Positions 27,171 through 37,592 of a stretch of DNA of 64,000 bases are shown one piece after another (the stretch's first letter is position 1; each line of letters begins with the position of its first letter). The translations under genes were made by a program, and so were the position numbers. The notes below the pieces were generated by a model. The model was not told the origin of the DNA and ran no database searches. It was given only the letters and a program-made list of their open reading frames with translations. The DNA comes from Paracoccus aminophilus JCM 7686 (GTDB lineage: Bacteria; Pseudomonadota; Alphaproteobacteria; Rhodobacterales; Rhodobacteraceae), in assembly GCF_000444995.1 (NCBI RefSeq), contig NC_022041.1, positions 3,537,501 through 3,601,500 of the forward strand, in the 5' to 3' direction.

Positions 27171-27728
27171 TCAGCGCCCGAGAATCTCGACGGTCAGATT
27201 GCCGTTGGTATAGACGCAGATATCGGCCGCGATCTTCATCGCCTTGCGCGCGATGGTCTCGGCATCGCCCTCGCCCTCCATCAAGCCACGCGCCGCCGCC
27301 AAAGCGAAATTCCCGCCCGAGCCGATTGCGGCAACATCATGTTCCGGCTCCAGCACGTCGCCCGCGCCGGTCACGACGAAAATATCGACGCCATCGGTGA
27401 CGATCAGCATGGCCTCGAGATTGCGCAGATATTTGTCGGTGCGCCAATCCTTGGCCAGCTCGACACAGGCCCGCGCCATCTGACCCGGAGCCGCCTCGAG
27501 CTTCTTTTCCAGCCGCTCGAGCAGCGTGAACGCATCCGCCGTCGATCCGGCAAAGCCCACGACCACATCGCGCCCGCCCGGCGACAGCCGACGCACCTTG
27601 CGCGCCGTGCCCTTCATGACCGTCGGACCGACGCTGACCTGACCGTCACCGGCCACGACCACCTGACCATTGCGCCGCACCGCCAGAATAGTGGTGCCGT
27701 GCCAGCCGGGAAACTTGTCATCCGCCAT
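27171..27728 (-). CDS. hslV: HslUV protease peptidase subunit
   Basis: Threonine protease of the N-terminal nucleophile family (185 residues). The sequence [10 protein letters not shown] gives Thr12 as the mature N-terminal nucleophile after processing. [17 protein letters not shown] and [12 protein letters not shown] are typical of HslV. The ATG follows AAGGAG on the minus strand. It is divergent from the capsule-like gene with 80 bases between start codons. The spacer contains a TTGCGA / CATATT pair that might serve a heat-shock sigma factor, but the match is too loose to call. Confidence 0.97.
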   Translation of the reverse strand: MADDKFPGWHGTTILAVRRNGQVVVAGDGQVSVGPTVMKGTARKVRRLSPGGRDVVVGFAGSTADAFTLLERLEKKLEAAPGQMARACVELAKDWRTDKYLRNLEAMLIVTDGVDIFVVTGAGDVLEPEHDVAAIGSGGNFALAAARGLMEGEGDAETIARKAMKIAADICVYTNGNLTVEILGR

Positions 27729-27808
27729 CGCTTAACTCCTTCGTTGCAGGTGAAATATGAGCGCGGGCAGGGTTTCGCAACCCATCCAGAGCCTCTAAGC
27801 TTCGCCCC

Positions 27809-28711
27809 ATGAGTGAAGCAAACCTCCTGCGCGTCTACCTCGAGCCTCCGATGCTGAAAACGGCGCGGGCGGGGTCCTTCAATTTTCTCAACCAGCTGCG
27901 CGCCGCGGTTGAAGCGAAGGGCTGGCAGATCGACTGGTGCGAGACCGGAGCGGCGGCGCGTGACGCCGCGCCAAGCCTGCCGGGCTATGCGCTTTTTCAC
28001 ACCGAAGCCCCGACGCATGAGCGCGCGCTCAGCTTTCGCAAAGCCTATTTCTACCCGTTCTGGCAGATCGAGCCCCATCAGCAGCGCTGGCGCTTCCATG
28101 TCGCGGAAACCCCCTTCGTTCCTGACACGATCCCCCCGGTCGAGGCGCGCGCCTTTGTCGAGCGGCTCCGCGCCCGGGTCATGCCCGAGACAAAGCCCGC
28201 GCGTGAAAATTATATCCTGATCCCGCTTCAGGGCCGGATCCGCAGCTGTCGCTCGTTCCAGACCATGAGCCCGCTTGAGATGGTCGAGACCGTGGCGGCA
28301 AGCGGGCGCGCGGCAGTGGCGACCTTCCATCCCAATGAAAGCTATTCCGCCGCCGACCGCAGCGCCTTGCAAGAGCTCGCGGCGCGCTATCCGAACCTGC
28401 AAATTGGCGGCGACACCCAGAAGCTACTGCCGGGCTGCAGCTTTGTCGCGACCCAGAACAGCGCCGTTGCCTTCGAGGGCTTCTTGCTGAAAAAGCCCGC
28501 CGTTCTCTTCGGCCAGTCGGATTTCCACCATATCGCGCTCAATGTCGCCGAGCTTGGCGCGCAAGAGGCTCTGGCCCGCGCGCCGTCGCTCAAGCCCGAT
28601 TTTGAGCGCTATCTCTTCTGGTTTCTGCGCCGCATGGCGATCAATGCGACCGCGCCCGATGCGCAGGACCAGATCCGCGCGGCCATGAAAAGAGGCGGCT
28701 GGCCAATCTGA
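27809..28711 (+). CDS. Capsule-synthesis-like glycan protein
   Basis: A 300-residue soluble protein without a signal peptide. The C-terminal half resembles capsular polysaccharide biosynthesis (KpsS/LipB) proteins: YILIPLQGRIRSCRSF, ATFHPNE, and a nucleotide-sugar-site-like SAVAFEGFLLKKPAVLFG. Such proteins transfer Kdo-like sugars in capsule linkers. No other capsule gene is adjacent, so the substrate is open. It is divergent from hslV and converges on trxA. I am confident it is a gene, less so about its function. Confidence 0.6.
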   Translation: MSEANLLRVYLEPPMLKTARAGSFNFLNQLRAAVEAKGWQIDWCETGAAARDAAPSLPGYALFHTEAPTHERALSFRKAYFYPFWQIEPHQQRWRFHVAETPFVPDTIPPVEARAFVERLRARVMPETKPARENYILIPLQGRIRSCRSFQTMSPLEMVETVAASGRAAVATFHPNESYSAADRSALQELAARYPNLQIGGDTQKLLPGCSFVATQNSAVAFEGFLLKKPAVLFGQSDFHHIALNVAELGAQEALARAPSLKPDFERYLFWFLRRMAINATAPDAQDQIRAAMKRGGWPI

Positions 28712-28777
28712 CCGCCGCCCCTTCGATCTCTTCTCAAACCGCCCAATCCTCAGGCGGCCTGCTCATCCGCGCGATGC

Positions 28778-29098
28778 TCAGATCGCGTCGTCGATCCAGG
28801 CTTTCAGCGCGGCTTTCGGCGCGGCGCCGATCTTGTTCGAGACAACTTCGCCGTCCTTGAAGAGGAACAGCGCCGGGATGCCGCGAACGCCAAGCGCCGC
28901 CGGGCTTTCCGGGTTTTCGTCAACATTGACCTTCACGATCTTGACCTTGTCGCCATATTCAGCGGCAAGCTCTTCCAGCGACGGGCCGATCATACGGCAG
29001 GGGCCGCACCATTCCGCCCAGAAATCGACGACGACGGGAACGGGCGACTGCTTCACTTCGGCGTCGAAGCTTGCGTCGGTAACGGCTTGCGTAGCCAT
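28778..29098 (-). CDS. trxA: Thioredoxin
   Basis: General dithiol reductant of 106 residues. The active site is W-C-G-P-C with Cys31 and Cys34, and the cis-proline is in [10 protein letters not shown] use the ATG at 29098, which has GGAG upstream and gives the standard N-terminus. It lies 53 bases downstream of addA at the end of the tsaE-amgK / murU / addB / addA / trxA run, an order shared by many Rhodobacterales. Confidence 0.97.
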   Translation of the reverse strand: MATQAVTDASFDAEVKQSPVPVVVDFWAEWCGPCRMIGPSLEELAAEYGDKVKIVKVNVDENPESPAALGVRGIPALFLFKDGEVVSNKIGAAPKAALKAWIDDAI

Positions 29099-29151
29099 GG
29101 GGATCTCCTGTTCGCGTCCGGCCCTGCCGGACATTCTCTCTGTTCCAAGAG

Positions 29152-32100
29152 CTAGGTGGCGAACAGGCTCGGGTCAAGTCCGACCAGCGCTTCATCAAGC
29201 AGCGCCTCGGCGATCACATCCATTCGGCGCGCCCTTGTCCACAAAACCGCCGCCTCGACCGCACGCCCCGGATAGATCTGCGCCAGCGCCGTGCGATAGG
29301 CCGCAAGCTGGCGCAAAATGCCAAGCGGAGTTGCTTCGGGCCGGTCGGGGATCTCGCGGTTCGATTTGAAATCGACCGCCAACACGCGGTCGGGCAGCAC
29401 GATCAGCCGGTCGATCGCGCCGCTGATCACGCCCAAACCCGGCAACTCGCCGACCAGAGCCACCTCGCGCAGAACCTCGGCCCCGGCGGGCAGATCGAAG
29501 ACCGCGCCGAGATCGGGGGCCGAGATCACCTCGGCGGCCTCGGCCAGCAGATCGGCCAGCGTGGCATCATCAGGCAGCCCGCCCTCGGCATCGGCCAGAA
29601 CATCGCGCGCGACCTGCGGCCAGTCTTCGGGATCGAGATCGGGCAGATGTTCCAGCAGCAGGTGAAGCCGCGTACCGGCCAACATCGCCGCCTCGGCATC
29701 GCCTTCGTAATCGGTGGGCTTGCCGATCACCTTGGCGCCGCCCAGCCCCGTCGCTGCAACCGGACGCGCCGGGCGGGGATAGAGCTTCGCGGGACGGCGC
29801 AGCCAGTCCGGCTCGGCGATCTCATGTATGGGGCGATCTTCGGTCTGCGGCGCGTCTTCGGGCCAATCGCCGTGGGAAAAGCGCAGGATCTCGCCGCCGG
29901 TCGGGCCGGGCAGGGTGCAGCGGTGCAGGCCCTCGACCCGCGACAGCCCCGCGGCCACCTGCGCGTGCCAGCTGTCCTCGCCCGCGCCGGTTTCACCCGC
30001 CGCCGCCACGATCAGCCAGCTTTCCGCGCGCGTCAGCCCGACATAGAGCAGCCGCTTGCGTTCGAGCATTTGGCGCTCGGTTTGGGCGGCGGCCAGCTCG
30101 GCGATCTGGGCGGGGCGTTCATCCTTGCGCCCGCGCCAGACCGGCGCCGCGCCCGGCATCCGCATCACCGCCGCCTCTTGCGGCGGGCGGCGCTTGGCGG
30201 CGTCGGGCAGAATGACGATCGGCGCTTCAAGCCCTTTCGAGCCATGCACCGTCATCACCCGGATCAGCCCCTCGCCCTCTTCGCTGGCCGAGCCCGCCTG
30301 ACGTTTGACCTCGACATCATCGCCCTCGAGCCAGACCAGAAATCCGGTGAGCGAGGGCACTTCCGACATTTCATAGATCAGCGCCTGCGACAGCAGCTCG
30401 TCGATCCCGTCCTCGGCCTCGACACCCAGCCGAGAAATCAGCTTTTCGCGCCCGTTGTGGCGGATCAGAAGCCGCGAAATCAGATCATAGGGCCGCATGA
30501 AGCCGGTCTGGCCCATCAGATCGAACAGCACCTCGAACGCGCCGCGATGACGTTCGGATTCGCGCAACCTTTGCCAGAGATAAGCCTTGCCCTCGCGTCC
30601 GGAGGAGAGACGGTAAAGCTCATCCTCGCTCAGCCCAAACAGCGGCGAGCGCAGGGCTTCGGCCAAGGCCAGATCGTCTTCGGGCGTCGCCACGACCGAG
30701 AGCACGGATTGGATGTCCATCACCGCAAGTTCTGCCGCGAGCTTGAGCCGATCCGCCCCGGCCACCGGCAGACGCGCGGCTTTTAGTGCCCCTATGATCT
30801 CGCCAAACAAATCTGAGCGTCTTTGAACAAGAATTAGTATATCACCTGCGCGAGCACGCCGTATCTTGTTGTTCTTTGCGTCATAAATCGGCTGTCCCAG
30901 AATGTCAGCGATGCCTTCGGCAATCGCGCGGGCCAGCTCCGAGATCTCGGAATTCTCAACCGCCTGATCAACCGGATCGGTCCAGTCCCCAACCTCGGGC
31001 ACTTCGGGCTTCGGGATCGCGGGCCACAGATCGACGCGCCCGGGCAGAGCGGTGCGGAATGCGATATGCCGGGGTGGATCGCCCAAGCCGCGCGCGGCCT
31101 CGCCCGCGAAAACCGCATCCACCACCGAGAGGATCGCGGTCGACGAGCGGAAGGAATGACGCAGTTCCAGCACCTGCATCGGGCGCTCGACGGCGGCAAA
31201 AGCCTCGGCAAAGCCCTGACGGCGTTCTTCGAACACCGCGATATCGGCGCCCTGGAACGAATAGATCGATTGTTTCGGATCGCCCACGACGAAAAGCGTG
31301 CGCACGTCATCGGGCCGCGCGCCCTCGCCCGAGGTGAATTCGTCGGTCAGCCGCTGGATCACCTGCCATTGCTCGGGGCTGGTGTCCTGCGCCTCGTCGA
31401 CAAGGATATGGTCGATGCCGCCATCCAGCCGGAAGAGCACCCATTGCGCCATCGAGCTTTCCGACAACAGCGCCGCCGTCTTACCGATGAGATCGTCAAA
31501 ATCGAGCCAACCCGACGCGCGTTTGGCCGCCTCGTATTTCTGCGAAAACGCATGACCGAACCGCTGCAAAGCCAGCGTCTTTTCGGCATGGGCCAAGGCG
31601 AGCCGCTTGGCGCGCGCGCCCTCGACCCGCGCCATCAGATTGTTCAGATCGTCCATGAAGGGCGCGCAGGCACCGCTTTGCAGCCCCTTGGTCGGGAAAG
31701 AGCCGATCTTGGCGGTGAAGGGCTCTTTCGCGCCCGAGCCGGTCAAAAGCACGCCTTCCAGCAGCGCGACCTCGGCCATGCCGGGCTGGGCCCAATCGCC
31801 CGCTGCCAGCTTTGCCGCTGCCTTGCTGTCATTGGCCCCGCTGCCCGAAAGCGCCGGGATGATATTTGTGATCACATCTGCGCGCCCGCCCGGAAAGACA
31901 TCGCTGCGCAGATCGGCCCAGGAATAGCCGGGCGGCAAATCCGCCATGATCCAGACCTCGGCCTCGTCGGGGTGCGCGTCAAAGCCCTTGAGACCGGCCA
32001 GAAATCCGTCAATGCGGTCGCCGGAATGCAGCGCGAGCAGATCCTGCAATTCGGGCGCGTTGTCCTGCGCCATCTCTTCGATGATTTCCGAGCGGATCAG

Positions 32101-32547
32101 CGCGGCGGTGCGGTCGTCGAGTTCGGAAAAGCCATGCGGCACGCCCGCTTCCAACGGAAAACGCCGCAAAACACCCGCGCAGAAGCTGTGGATCGTCTGC
32201 ACGCGCAGCCCGCCCGGCGTCTCGATCGCGCGGGCAAACAGACGGCGCGCGGCGGGCAGGTCGGGTTCGGTCGTCTCGCCCAAAGCGGCCAAAGCCTCGA
32301 TCAGCTTGGGCTCGGGCAGCATCGCCCATTCGCCGAGACGCTTGAGCAGACGGTTCTGCATCTCGGTCGCGGCGGCCTTGGTATAGGTCAGGCAGAGAAT
32401 GCGCTCCGGCGCGGTCCCGGCCAGCAAAAGCCGCGCCACCCGGTCGGTCAGCACCCGCGTCTTGCCCGAGCCCGCATTCGCCGTCAGCCAGGTCGAGCGC
32501 CCCGGATCGGCGGCCCGGACCTGCGCCAGCGTCGCCTCATCCATCAT
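29152..32547 (-). CDS. addA: Double-strand break repair helicase-nuclease AddA
   Basis: UvrD-like helicase and nuclease of the AddAB complex, which resects double-strand breaks for RecA in place of RecBCD. It has 1131 residues. The Walker A motif is NAGSGKTR near residue 27. Other helicase motifs are visible: [39 protein letters not shown] and [15 protein letters not shown]. The C-terminal nuclease motif is [11 protein letters not shown]. The ATG at 32547 overlaps the addB stop by 11 bases, so expression is coupled. A TTG at 32559 is an in-frame alternative. Confidence 0.96.
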   Translation of the reverse strand: MMDEATLAQVRAADPGRSTWLTANAGSGKTRVLTDRVARLLLAGTAPERILCLTYTKAAATEMQNRLLKRLGEWAMLPEPKLIEALAALGETTEPDLPAARRLFARAIETPGGLRVQTIHSFCAGVLRRFPLEAGVPHGFSELDDRTAALIRSEIIEEMAQDNAPELQDLLALHSGDRIDGFLAGLKGFDAHPDEAEVWIMADLPPGYSWADLRSDVFPGGRADVITNIIPALSGSGANDSKAAAKLAAGDWAQPGMAEVALLEGVLLTGSGAKEPFTAKIGSFPTKGLQSGACAPFMDDLNNLMARVEGARAKRLALAHAEKTLALQRFGHAFSQKYEAAKRASGWLDFDDLIGKTAALLSESSMAQWVLFRLDGGIDHILVDEAQDTSPEQWQVIQRLTDEFTSGEGARPDDVRTLFVVGDPKQSIYSFQGADIAVFEERRQGFAEAFAAVERPMQVLELRHSFRSSTAILSVVDAVFAGEAARGLGDPPRHIAFRTALPGRVDLWPAIPKPEVPEVGDWTDPVDQAVENSEISELARAIAEGIADILGQPIYDAKNNKIRRARAGDILILVQRRSDLFGEIIGALKAARLPVAGADRLKLAAELAVMDIQSVLSVVATPEDDLALAEALRSPLFGLSEDELYRLSSGREGKAYLWQRLRESERHRGAFEVLFDLMGQTGFMRPYDLISRLLIRHNGREKLISRLGVEAEDGIDELLSQALIYEMSEVPSLTGFLVWLEGDDVEVKRQAGSASEEGEGLIRVMTVHGSKGLEAPIVILPDAAKRRPPQEAAVMRMPGAAPVWRGRKDERPAQIAELAAAQTERQMLERKRLLYVGLTRAESWLIVAAAGETGAGEDSWHAQVAAGLSRVEGLHRCTLPGPTGGEILRFSHGDWPEDAPQTEDRPIHEIAEPDWLRRPAKLYPRPARPVAATGLGGAKVIGKPTDYEGDAEAAMLAGTRLHLLLEHLPDLDPEDWPQVARDVLADAEGGLPDDATLADLLAEAAEVISAPDLGAVFDLPAGAEVLREVALVGELPGLGVISGAIDRLIVLPDRVLAVDFKSNREIPDRPEATPLGILRQLAAYRTALAQIYPGRAVEAAVLWTRARRMDVIAEALLDEALVGLDPSLFAT

Positions 32548-35476
32548 TGTGATCACCAATTTTCATCGGGCTCGCCGCCTCGGTCGGAGCCCATTCGCCC
32601 ATGCGCGACAGATGGTCATAATCGCTGCCGTGGACCGATTGTTCCATCGCAAGCCGGGCGGTAAAGCCACGCTCGCCGCGCAGATATTTCCCGATCAGCT
32701 CGGCGAAACCAGACCAAGTTCGGTCGGCGAAACCAAAGGGAAAGTCGCGGCTTTCGGTGCGGCCCTCGCCGCCAAGCTGGATATAGCTGATGCCCGCGAC
32801 CTCGGTCTGGCCCAGCTTTTCAAAGGCACCGCGCTCGGCCATCGCGGCTTCGAGTGGCAGCTGCTTATCGAAATGGGCGATCTGCTTGTCGGTCGGCGGT
32901 TTGCCGGATTTGTAGTCATAGATCTGCGCCCGCCCATCGGGCAGAACGTCGATGCGGTCGGGCTGCGCAGTCAGCGCGAAATCGAAATCGGGCAGCATCG
33001 CTTTGCCCCGGCTTTCGACCACCAAGGGCAGACTACCCGAGGCGAGCCGCTCGGATTCGTCGCGCACCAGCTGATCGGCGATCCGCGCAATCCGCGCCCG
33101 CCAGAACAGCCGCGCCGAGGGCCAGGGCACCTTGGCTTCAAGCACCTCATCGGCTTTCCTGAGCAGCACCGCTTTCAATGCTTCGGGGCTGGTGTCCGCG
33201 CCACGCGCCAGCAAAAAGCCCTGCACGATGCCGTGCAGCACCGTGCCGCGCTCGGCCGGATCGGGCTCGGCGCGCAGCGGGGGCAGGCGGTTCAGGCCCA
33301 ATACGCGGCGCGCATAGACCGCATAGGGGTCGCGGATCAGGGTCTTGACCTCGGTCACCGACATCTGGCTGAGCGCCGGGAAGGGTGGGATCGGCGAGGG
33401 GCGCTCGGCGGGCGCGATCTTCAGGCGCGGGCGGCCCTGCAGCTCGGCGAGATCGAGCCAGAGCTGGCCGCGTTGGCGCATCGCCGCAAGCGCCTCTTTG
33501 CCGTTTTGCGCAGGCAGGCCGCCCAAGAGGTTCACCAGACGGTTCAGCCAGCGCGAGGGGATCGTCTCGGCCTCGGCATCGCGGCGGGCGCGCGTCAAGA
33601 TCACGCGGGGCGCGGCGACGGCCTGCTGGAAGTCATGCGCCGAAAGCCCGATCCGGCGTTCCGGCAAAGTCAGCCCCGCCGCAAGCCGCATCGGCCGCGA
33701 CAGCCACGGATCGGGGTCGAGCGCCTGCGGCCAGCTGCCCTCATTCAGCCCGGCCAAGATCAGGAGCGGCGATTTCTCGGTCCTTGCCTCGCGCGGGCCG
33801 CGGAAATGGATCAGATGGTTGGTGATCGCGTCGAGGCGGACGCTTTGCAGGTTCATCTCGCGCATCAGGAAATCGGCGAACTCACCGGGGCGCATGTCAT
33901 GGCCGAGATGGGCATGGGTGTTGAGATGGCCCAGGAGCGCCTTGGCCGCCTCGCCGGGACGCTCTTTCCAGAGCTCGGAGGCCTCGGGCGCGCCGCCCGG
34001 ACCCGCCGCCAGCTCATTGGCCAAAGCCTCCAGATCGGCAAGCCGCTGGGTCAGCGGGCGCGGGCGGCGATCCTCGGCCAGAGGGGCGAGCCGCTCCATC
34101 GTCTGGGCGAGCCATTCGGCCCAGTCGCGCCGGGTTTCGTCACGTTTCGAGCCCCAGCGGCGCATGAATTCGGCATCCGGGAAGGCGGGGCCGTGGCGGC
34201 GCAACTCGAGCTCGAGATCGCGGGTCAGGCGCTGATGCTCGCGCCGGGTCTCGCGGCCCGCGCCGGAATGCGAGAGCGGATGTTTCAGGATCACCAGCAG
34301 GGCATCGACGGTCAGCGGCTGGCCGAAAAGCGCAGCAACATGGCGCAAGAAGAGCCCCGGCGAGGTCAGCGCCAGCGGGCGGCCCGAGCTGTCATCGGGA
34401 ATGATGCTCCAACGATCCAGCGCCGAGGTCACACGCCGCAAGAGCCCGCGATCGGGGGACAAAAGCGTCAACTCGCGGCCCTCTTCAGCGGCTTCGCGCA
34501 TGATCAGCGCAATCGCCTCGGCCTCTTCGCCGGGCTGCTCGGCTTCGATAAGGGTCAGGCCCTCGGTCGCGGGGATGAGATCGCCGAGACCCGGGCCTTC
34601 GGCGATCCATTGATCGGTGACCGGGGCAGGGCGCAAGGCCAGCGACATCAGCCGGTTGCGCGCCGGGTCCGGCGCCTGATGGCTGAGCGTCCAAGGCTGC
34701 GGCTCGCCGAATTCGGCGATGAACGGGGCGTGACGGGCCTGCGGGTGATCCTCGGCCCGGGCGTCGAGCGTCTTCCAGACCGAGGAGGATTGCCACGGGT
34801 CATAGCCCGGCAGCACCACCGCGCCCTTGTCCAATCGCGCGACCGCCATCATGAAATCCCGCGTCGCGCCATGCGAGCCGGTCGAGCCCGCGACCACGAC
34901 CGGATCGGCGGGCAGGTTCCGGCCCTCAGCCCAGTCGCGCGCCATCGCCTCTCCGGCCTGACGCAGCCGGGCTTCGCTGTCCTGCGCGGGCTCGGCCATG
35001 TAGAAATTGGCGGCGATCTTCAGAAATTCGAGCGAGCGCGCCCAATGCTGGGCATGGTCCGAAGCGTCGATCTTGGTCAGATCCTCGACCGTCAGCCCCT
35101 CAAGCTGCATTTCCGCCATGAGATCGGCCAGCGAGGCTGCGAGTTCCGGCACCGACTGGCCGCGCGCGAGATCGGGCTGGAGCTTGACGAACCGGTCGAT
35201 GGTCTGGCCGAGCTCAAGCCGCCGCGCCAGCCGCGCGGTCGCCGCGCCGCCGCCAAGCTGGGTGACCAGCCGCATCTGCGGCAGAAAGCGCGGGCCTCGG
35301 GTCAGGAAAGCCTCGCGCAATTCGGTCAGCGTGCGGCCCGAGTTGAGATAGACCGTCACCCGCGCCATCGCCTCGGGCGGGCGACCCGCCATGCGCTCGA
35401 TCAGCCCATCGGCGAGGGCTCCGGCGAAATCGACGCCACAGGGCAGGGCAAAGACGCCCGGCTGCCACTCAGCCAT
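32537..35476 (-). CDS. addB: Double-strand break repair protein AddB
   Basis: Partner of AddA, 979 residues. The N-terminal half is the inactive helicase-like domain (VVAGSTGSHGATRDFM, LLSPDRGLLRRV, LILAGLNEGSWPQ). The C-terminal nuclease domain carries SVTEVKTLIRDPYAVYARRVLGL and IYDYKSGKPP, the RecB-family nuclease motif. The start MAEWQPGVFALP at 35476 overlaps the murU stop by 8 bases. In the alphaproteobacterial form the Walker A of AddB is degenerate, as here. Confidence 0.95.
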   Translation of the reverse strand: MAEWQPGVFALPCGVDFAGALADGLIERMAGRPPEAMARVTVYLNSGRTLTELREAFLTRGPRFLPQMRLVTQLGGGAATARLARRLELGQTIDRFVKLQPDLARGQSVPELAASLADLMAEMQLEGLTVEDLTKIDASDHAQHWARSLEFLKIAANFYMAEPAQDSEARLRQAGEAMARDWAEGRNLPADPVVVAGSTGSHGATRDFMMAVARLDKGAVVLPGYDPWQSSSVWKTLDARAEDHPQARHAPFIAEFGEPQPWTLSHQAPDPARNRLMSLALRPAPVTDQWIAEGPGLGDLIPATEGLTLIEAEQPGEEAEAIALIMREAAEEGRELTLLSPDRGLLRRVTSALDRWSIIPDDSSGRPLALTSPGLFLRHVAALFGQPLTVDALLVILKHPLSHSGAGRETRREHQRLTRDLELELRRHGPAFPDAEFMRRWGSKRDETRRDWAEWLAQTMERLAPLAEDRRPRPLTQRLADLEALANELAAGPGGAPEASELWKERPGEAAKALLGHLNTHAHLGHDMRPGEFADFLMREMNLQSVRLDAITNHLIHFRGPREARTEKSPLLILAGLNEGSWPQALDPDPWLSRPMRLAAGLTLPERRIGLSAHDFQQAVAAPRVILTRARRDAEAETIPSRWLNRLVNLLGGLPAQNGKEALAAMRQRGQLWLDLAELQGRPRLKIAPAERPSPIPPFPALSQMSVTEVKTLIRDPYAVYARRVLGLNRLPPLRAEPDPAERGTVLHGIVQGFLLARGADTSPEALKAVLLRKADEVLEAKVPWPSARLFWRARIARIADQLVRDESERLASGSLPLVVESRGKAMLPDFDFALTAQPDRIDVLPDGRAQIYDYKSGKPPTDKQIAHFDKQLPLEAAMAERGAFEKLGQTEVAGISYIQLGGEGRTESRDFPFGFADRTWSGFAELIGKYLRGERGFTARLAMEQSVHGSDYDHLSRMGEWAPTEAASPMKIGDHNDG

Positions 35477-36164
35477 AAAGCATTTCCTCGGCTTTCGAGA
35501 TGCAATCCGGGCGGCCGACATCGCACCAATTGCCGCGATGGATCAGGCCGAAGGCGCGGCTGTCGGCGATCATCAGATCCCAAAGCCGGTTGAGCGAAAA
35601 GGCCTCGGCGCCAATTTCGGCGAGGCGCTCGGTCTTGATGATCTGCGCGCCGCCATAGACGAGCTCGCCCTTGCGCAAGATCCGGCCCTCGGCATCGAGC
35701 GAGAAATCCCCGGAGCCGATCCGGCCCCGCGCGGCATGAAGCGGGATCAGCATCAACAGTGCGTCCATCCGCGCCGGATCCCATGCGGCGCGCAGGCCCG
35801 CGATGGGGTTGGGGCCGGTCCAGACCACATCGGGATTGATTGTGATCACAGGCCCGTCGCCCAGCAAAGGCAGCGCCTTTTTCAGGCCACCGCCGGTTTC
35901 CAGCAGCGCCTCGCTTTCGTCCGAAATCAGCACCTCGCGCCCCTGGAGGTGGTCGGCGATCTGATCGCCAAGGTAATGGGTGTTGACGACGATGGTCTCA
36001 GCCCCGCCTTCCCGCGCGAGATCGAGCGCCCGGTCCAGCAAGGTGCGCCGCCCGACCTTGATCAGCGGCTTCGGCATCCGGTCGGTCAGGGGCGCCATGC
36101 GCGTGCCCTTCCCGGCGGCAAAGAGCATCAGCTTGCGGGGCGCGTCGTTGTCAGTGTGGGACAT
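35469..36164 (-). CDS. murU: MurU-type sugar-1-phosphate nucleotidyltransferase
   Basis: Nucleotidyltransferase of 231 residues with the pyrophosphorylase signature FAAGKGTRMAPLTDRMPKPLIKV. It directly follows amgK. That pair converts recycled MurNAc to UDP-MurNAc in Pseudomonas and related bacteria, bypassing fosfomycin-sensitive MurA. The ATG at 36164 has AAGGA about 11 bases upstream and overlaps the amgK end by 37 bases. An ATG at 36128 would begin exactly at the signature and touch the amgK stop (TGATG). GDP-mannose or glucose-1-phosphate activity is possible from sequence alone; the neighbour makes MurU the best call. Confidence 0.85.
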   Translation of the reverse strand: MSHTDNDAPRKLMLFAAGKGTRMAPLTDRMPKPLIKVGRRTLLDRALDLAREGGAETIVVNTHYLGDQIADHLQGREVLISDESEALLETGGGLKKALPLLGDGPVITINPDVVWTGPNPIAGLRAAWDPARMDALLMLIPLHAARGRIGSGDFSLDAEGRILRKGELVYGGAQIIKTERLAEIGAEAFSLNRLWDLMIADSRAFGLIHRGNWCDVGRPDCISKAEEMLYG

Positions 36165-37579
36165 TGGCGGGCGATCCTTTCGATGATCTCTGAGGTGGGC
36201 TCGGGGATGCCGCCGAGTGCGGCGGCCAGCGGGCCCAGCGCCGGATGGGCGAGGTTGCGACGGATCATCTGCCAGACCCGCGGCATGAAGGCCAGATAGC
36301 GCGGCTTGCCGTCGCGCAGGCACAGCCGGGTGAAAATCCCCATGATGCGCAGGCTACGCTGCGCGCCCAGCAGGGCATAGGCGGCACGGAACCGCTCGGG
36401 GTCGCTGCCGCTCGTCGCGATATAATGCGCGATTTCAGCCTCTTCGATCTCGGCCGGGATGTCGCGGCGCGCATCTTGCAGCCCCGAGACCAGATCATAA
36501 GCGGGATGGGTGATGACCGCGTCCTGAAAGTCGAGCAGGCCCAGCGGCGCCGCGCCACGCCAGATCACATTCTCGGCGTGGAAGTCGCGCAGGCCGAGAA
36601 CCGGGGCGACATCGGCGCATAGTTTCACGTGAAGCGCGAGCAGCGCCTCGGCCACATCCGTGCCCTTGCCGGGCGCTCCGGCGGCGGCGGGATACCATTC
36701 CGCGAACAGGCCGACCTGACGCGCGAGCTCTTCGCCGTCGAGGCGCAGCAAGTGGTCAGGCGGGGCATAGCTGTGCAGATCGACGAGCAAAGCGGTCAGG
36801 CGGGCATAGATCTCCGGCCCCAGCGCAGGATTGTCTTCGAGCACGCGCGCGACCAGATCGTCGCCCAGATCCTCCAGCAGCAGCAGCCCCTCCGGCTCGT
36901 TGGTGGCGAGGATCTCGGGCGCGCCGAAGTCGCGGTGGCGCAGCCATTGCGTCATGCCGACATAGGCGCCGCAGGATCCGGGAGCCGCGTCCATCAGGAC
37001 CGCGCGGCGGTCGCGATCGGTCAGGCGGAAATAGCGCCGGGCCGAGGCATCACCCGCCAGAGGTACGATCCGCGCCTCGTCCCAGCCCGCGCGGTGCAGC
37101 AGCTTCGCCATCTCGACCAGACGCGGGACCATGCCCCAGCGCACCGGGTCTCCGGTCAGGGTGATCCGGCGCAGGTCGGGGTCCTCGGCCTCGGGCTCGA
37201 TCATCAGGCTAAGCGCGCCCGGCAGATCGCCGCCTTTTTCCGGCCATTCGATCAGCGTGATCGCCTCGGGCATGGCGTCCTCCAGCCCCAGCTCGACCAG
37301 CTCGCCAATATCGCCGAGCCGATAGAGATCGGCGTGCCAGATCTCGGTGCCCATCGGATCGGGATAGGTCTGGACCAGCGTGAAGGTCGGGCTGGGCACG
37401 TCTTCGGCGAAATCGCCCTGACGCGCCCGGATGAAGGCCCGCGCGAAATGGGTCTTGCCCGAGCCAACCTGCCCGCGCAACGCCAGCGTATCGCCCGGCG
37501 ACAGGATCGCGGCGAAAACATGGGCCAGTGTCGAGGTCATGGCCTCGTCCACATCATGGAGTGTCGAAAGGAGCGTCAT
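36128..37579 (-). CDS. tsaE-amgK: TsaE-AmgK fusion protein
   Basis: A single 483-residue frame with two activities. Residues 1 to about 150 are TsaE, the ATPase of the t6A37 tRNA-modification complex: Walker A GQVGSGKT (36-43), SPTFTLVQTY and HADLYRL. Residues about 155-483 are an aminoglycoside-phosphotransferase-fold sugar kinase: GDASARRYFRL, the catalytic DFHAENVIW (altered from the usual H-x-D-x4-N) and the metal-binding LDFQDAV. The kinase half fits AmgK, the MurNAc/GlcNAc anomeric kinase that feeds MurU. There is no stop or start between halves. The frame stays open upstream to 39124 only because it runs antisense to the permease gene. Confidence 0.9.
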   Translation of the reverse strand: MTLLSTLHDVDEAMTSTLAHVFAAILSPGDTLALRGQVGSGKTHFARAFIRARQGDFAEDVPSPTFTLVQTYPDPMGTEIWHADLYRLGDIGELVELGLEDAMPEAITLIEWPEKGGDLPGALSLMIEPEAEDPDLRRITLTGDPVRWGMVPRLVEMAKLLHRAGWDEARIVPLAGDASARRYFRLTDRDRRAVLMDAAPGSCGAYVGMTQWLRHRDFGAPEILATNEPEGLLLLEDLGDDLVARVLEDNPALGPEIYARLTALLVDLHSYAPPDHLLRLDGEELARQVGLFAEWYPAAAGAPGKGTDVAEALLALHVKLCADVAPVLGLRDFHAENVIWRGAAPLGLLDFQDAVITHPAYDLVSGLQDARRDIPAEIEEAEIAHYIATSGSDPERFRAAYALLGAQRSLRIMGIFTRLCLRDGKPRYLAFMPRVWQMIRRNLAHPALGPLAAALGGIPEPTSEIIERIARQCPTLTTTRPAS

Positions 37580-37592
37580 ATGTCGTTTTAAT

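Noticed and set aside
36629..37591. 320-residue plus-strand frame opposite tsaE-amgK
   Set aside because: Arg/Gln/Gly-rich shadow of the minus-strand gene, with no family features or ribosome site.
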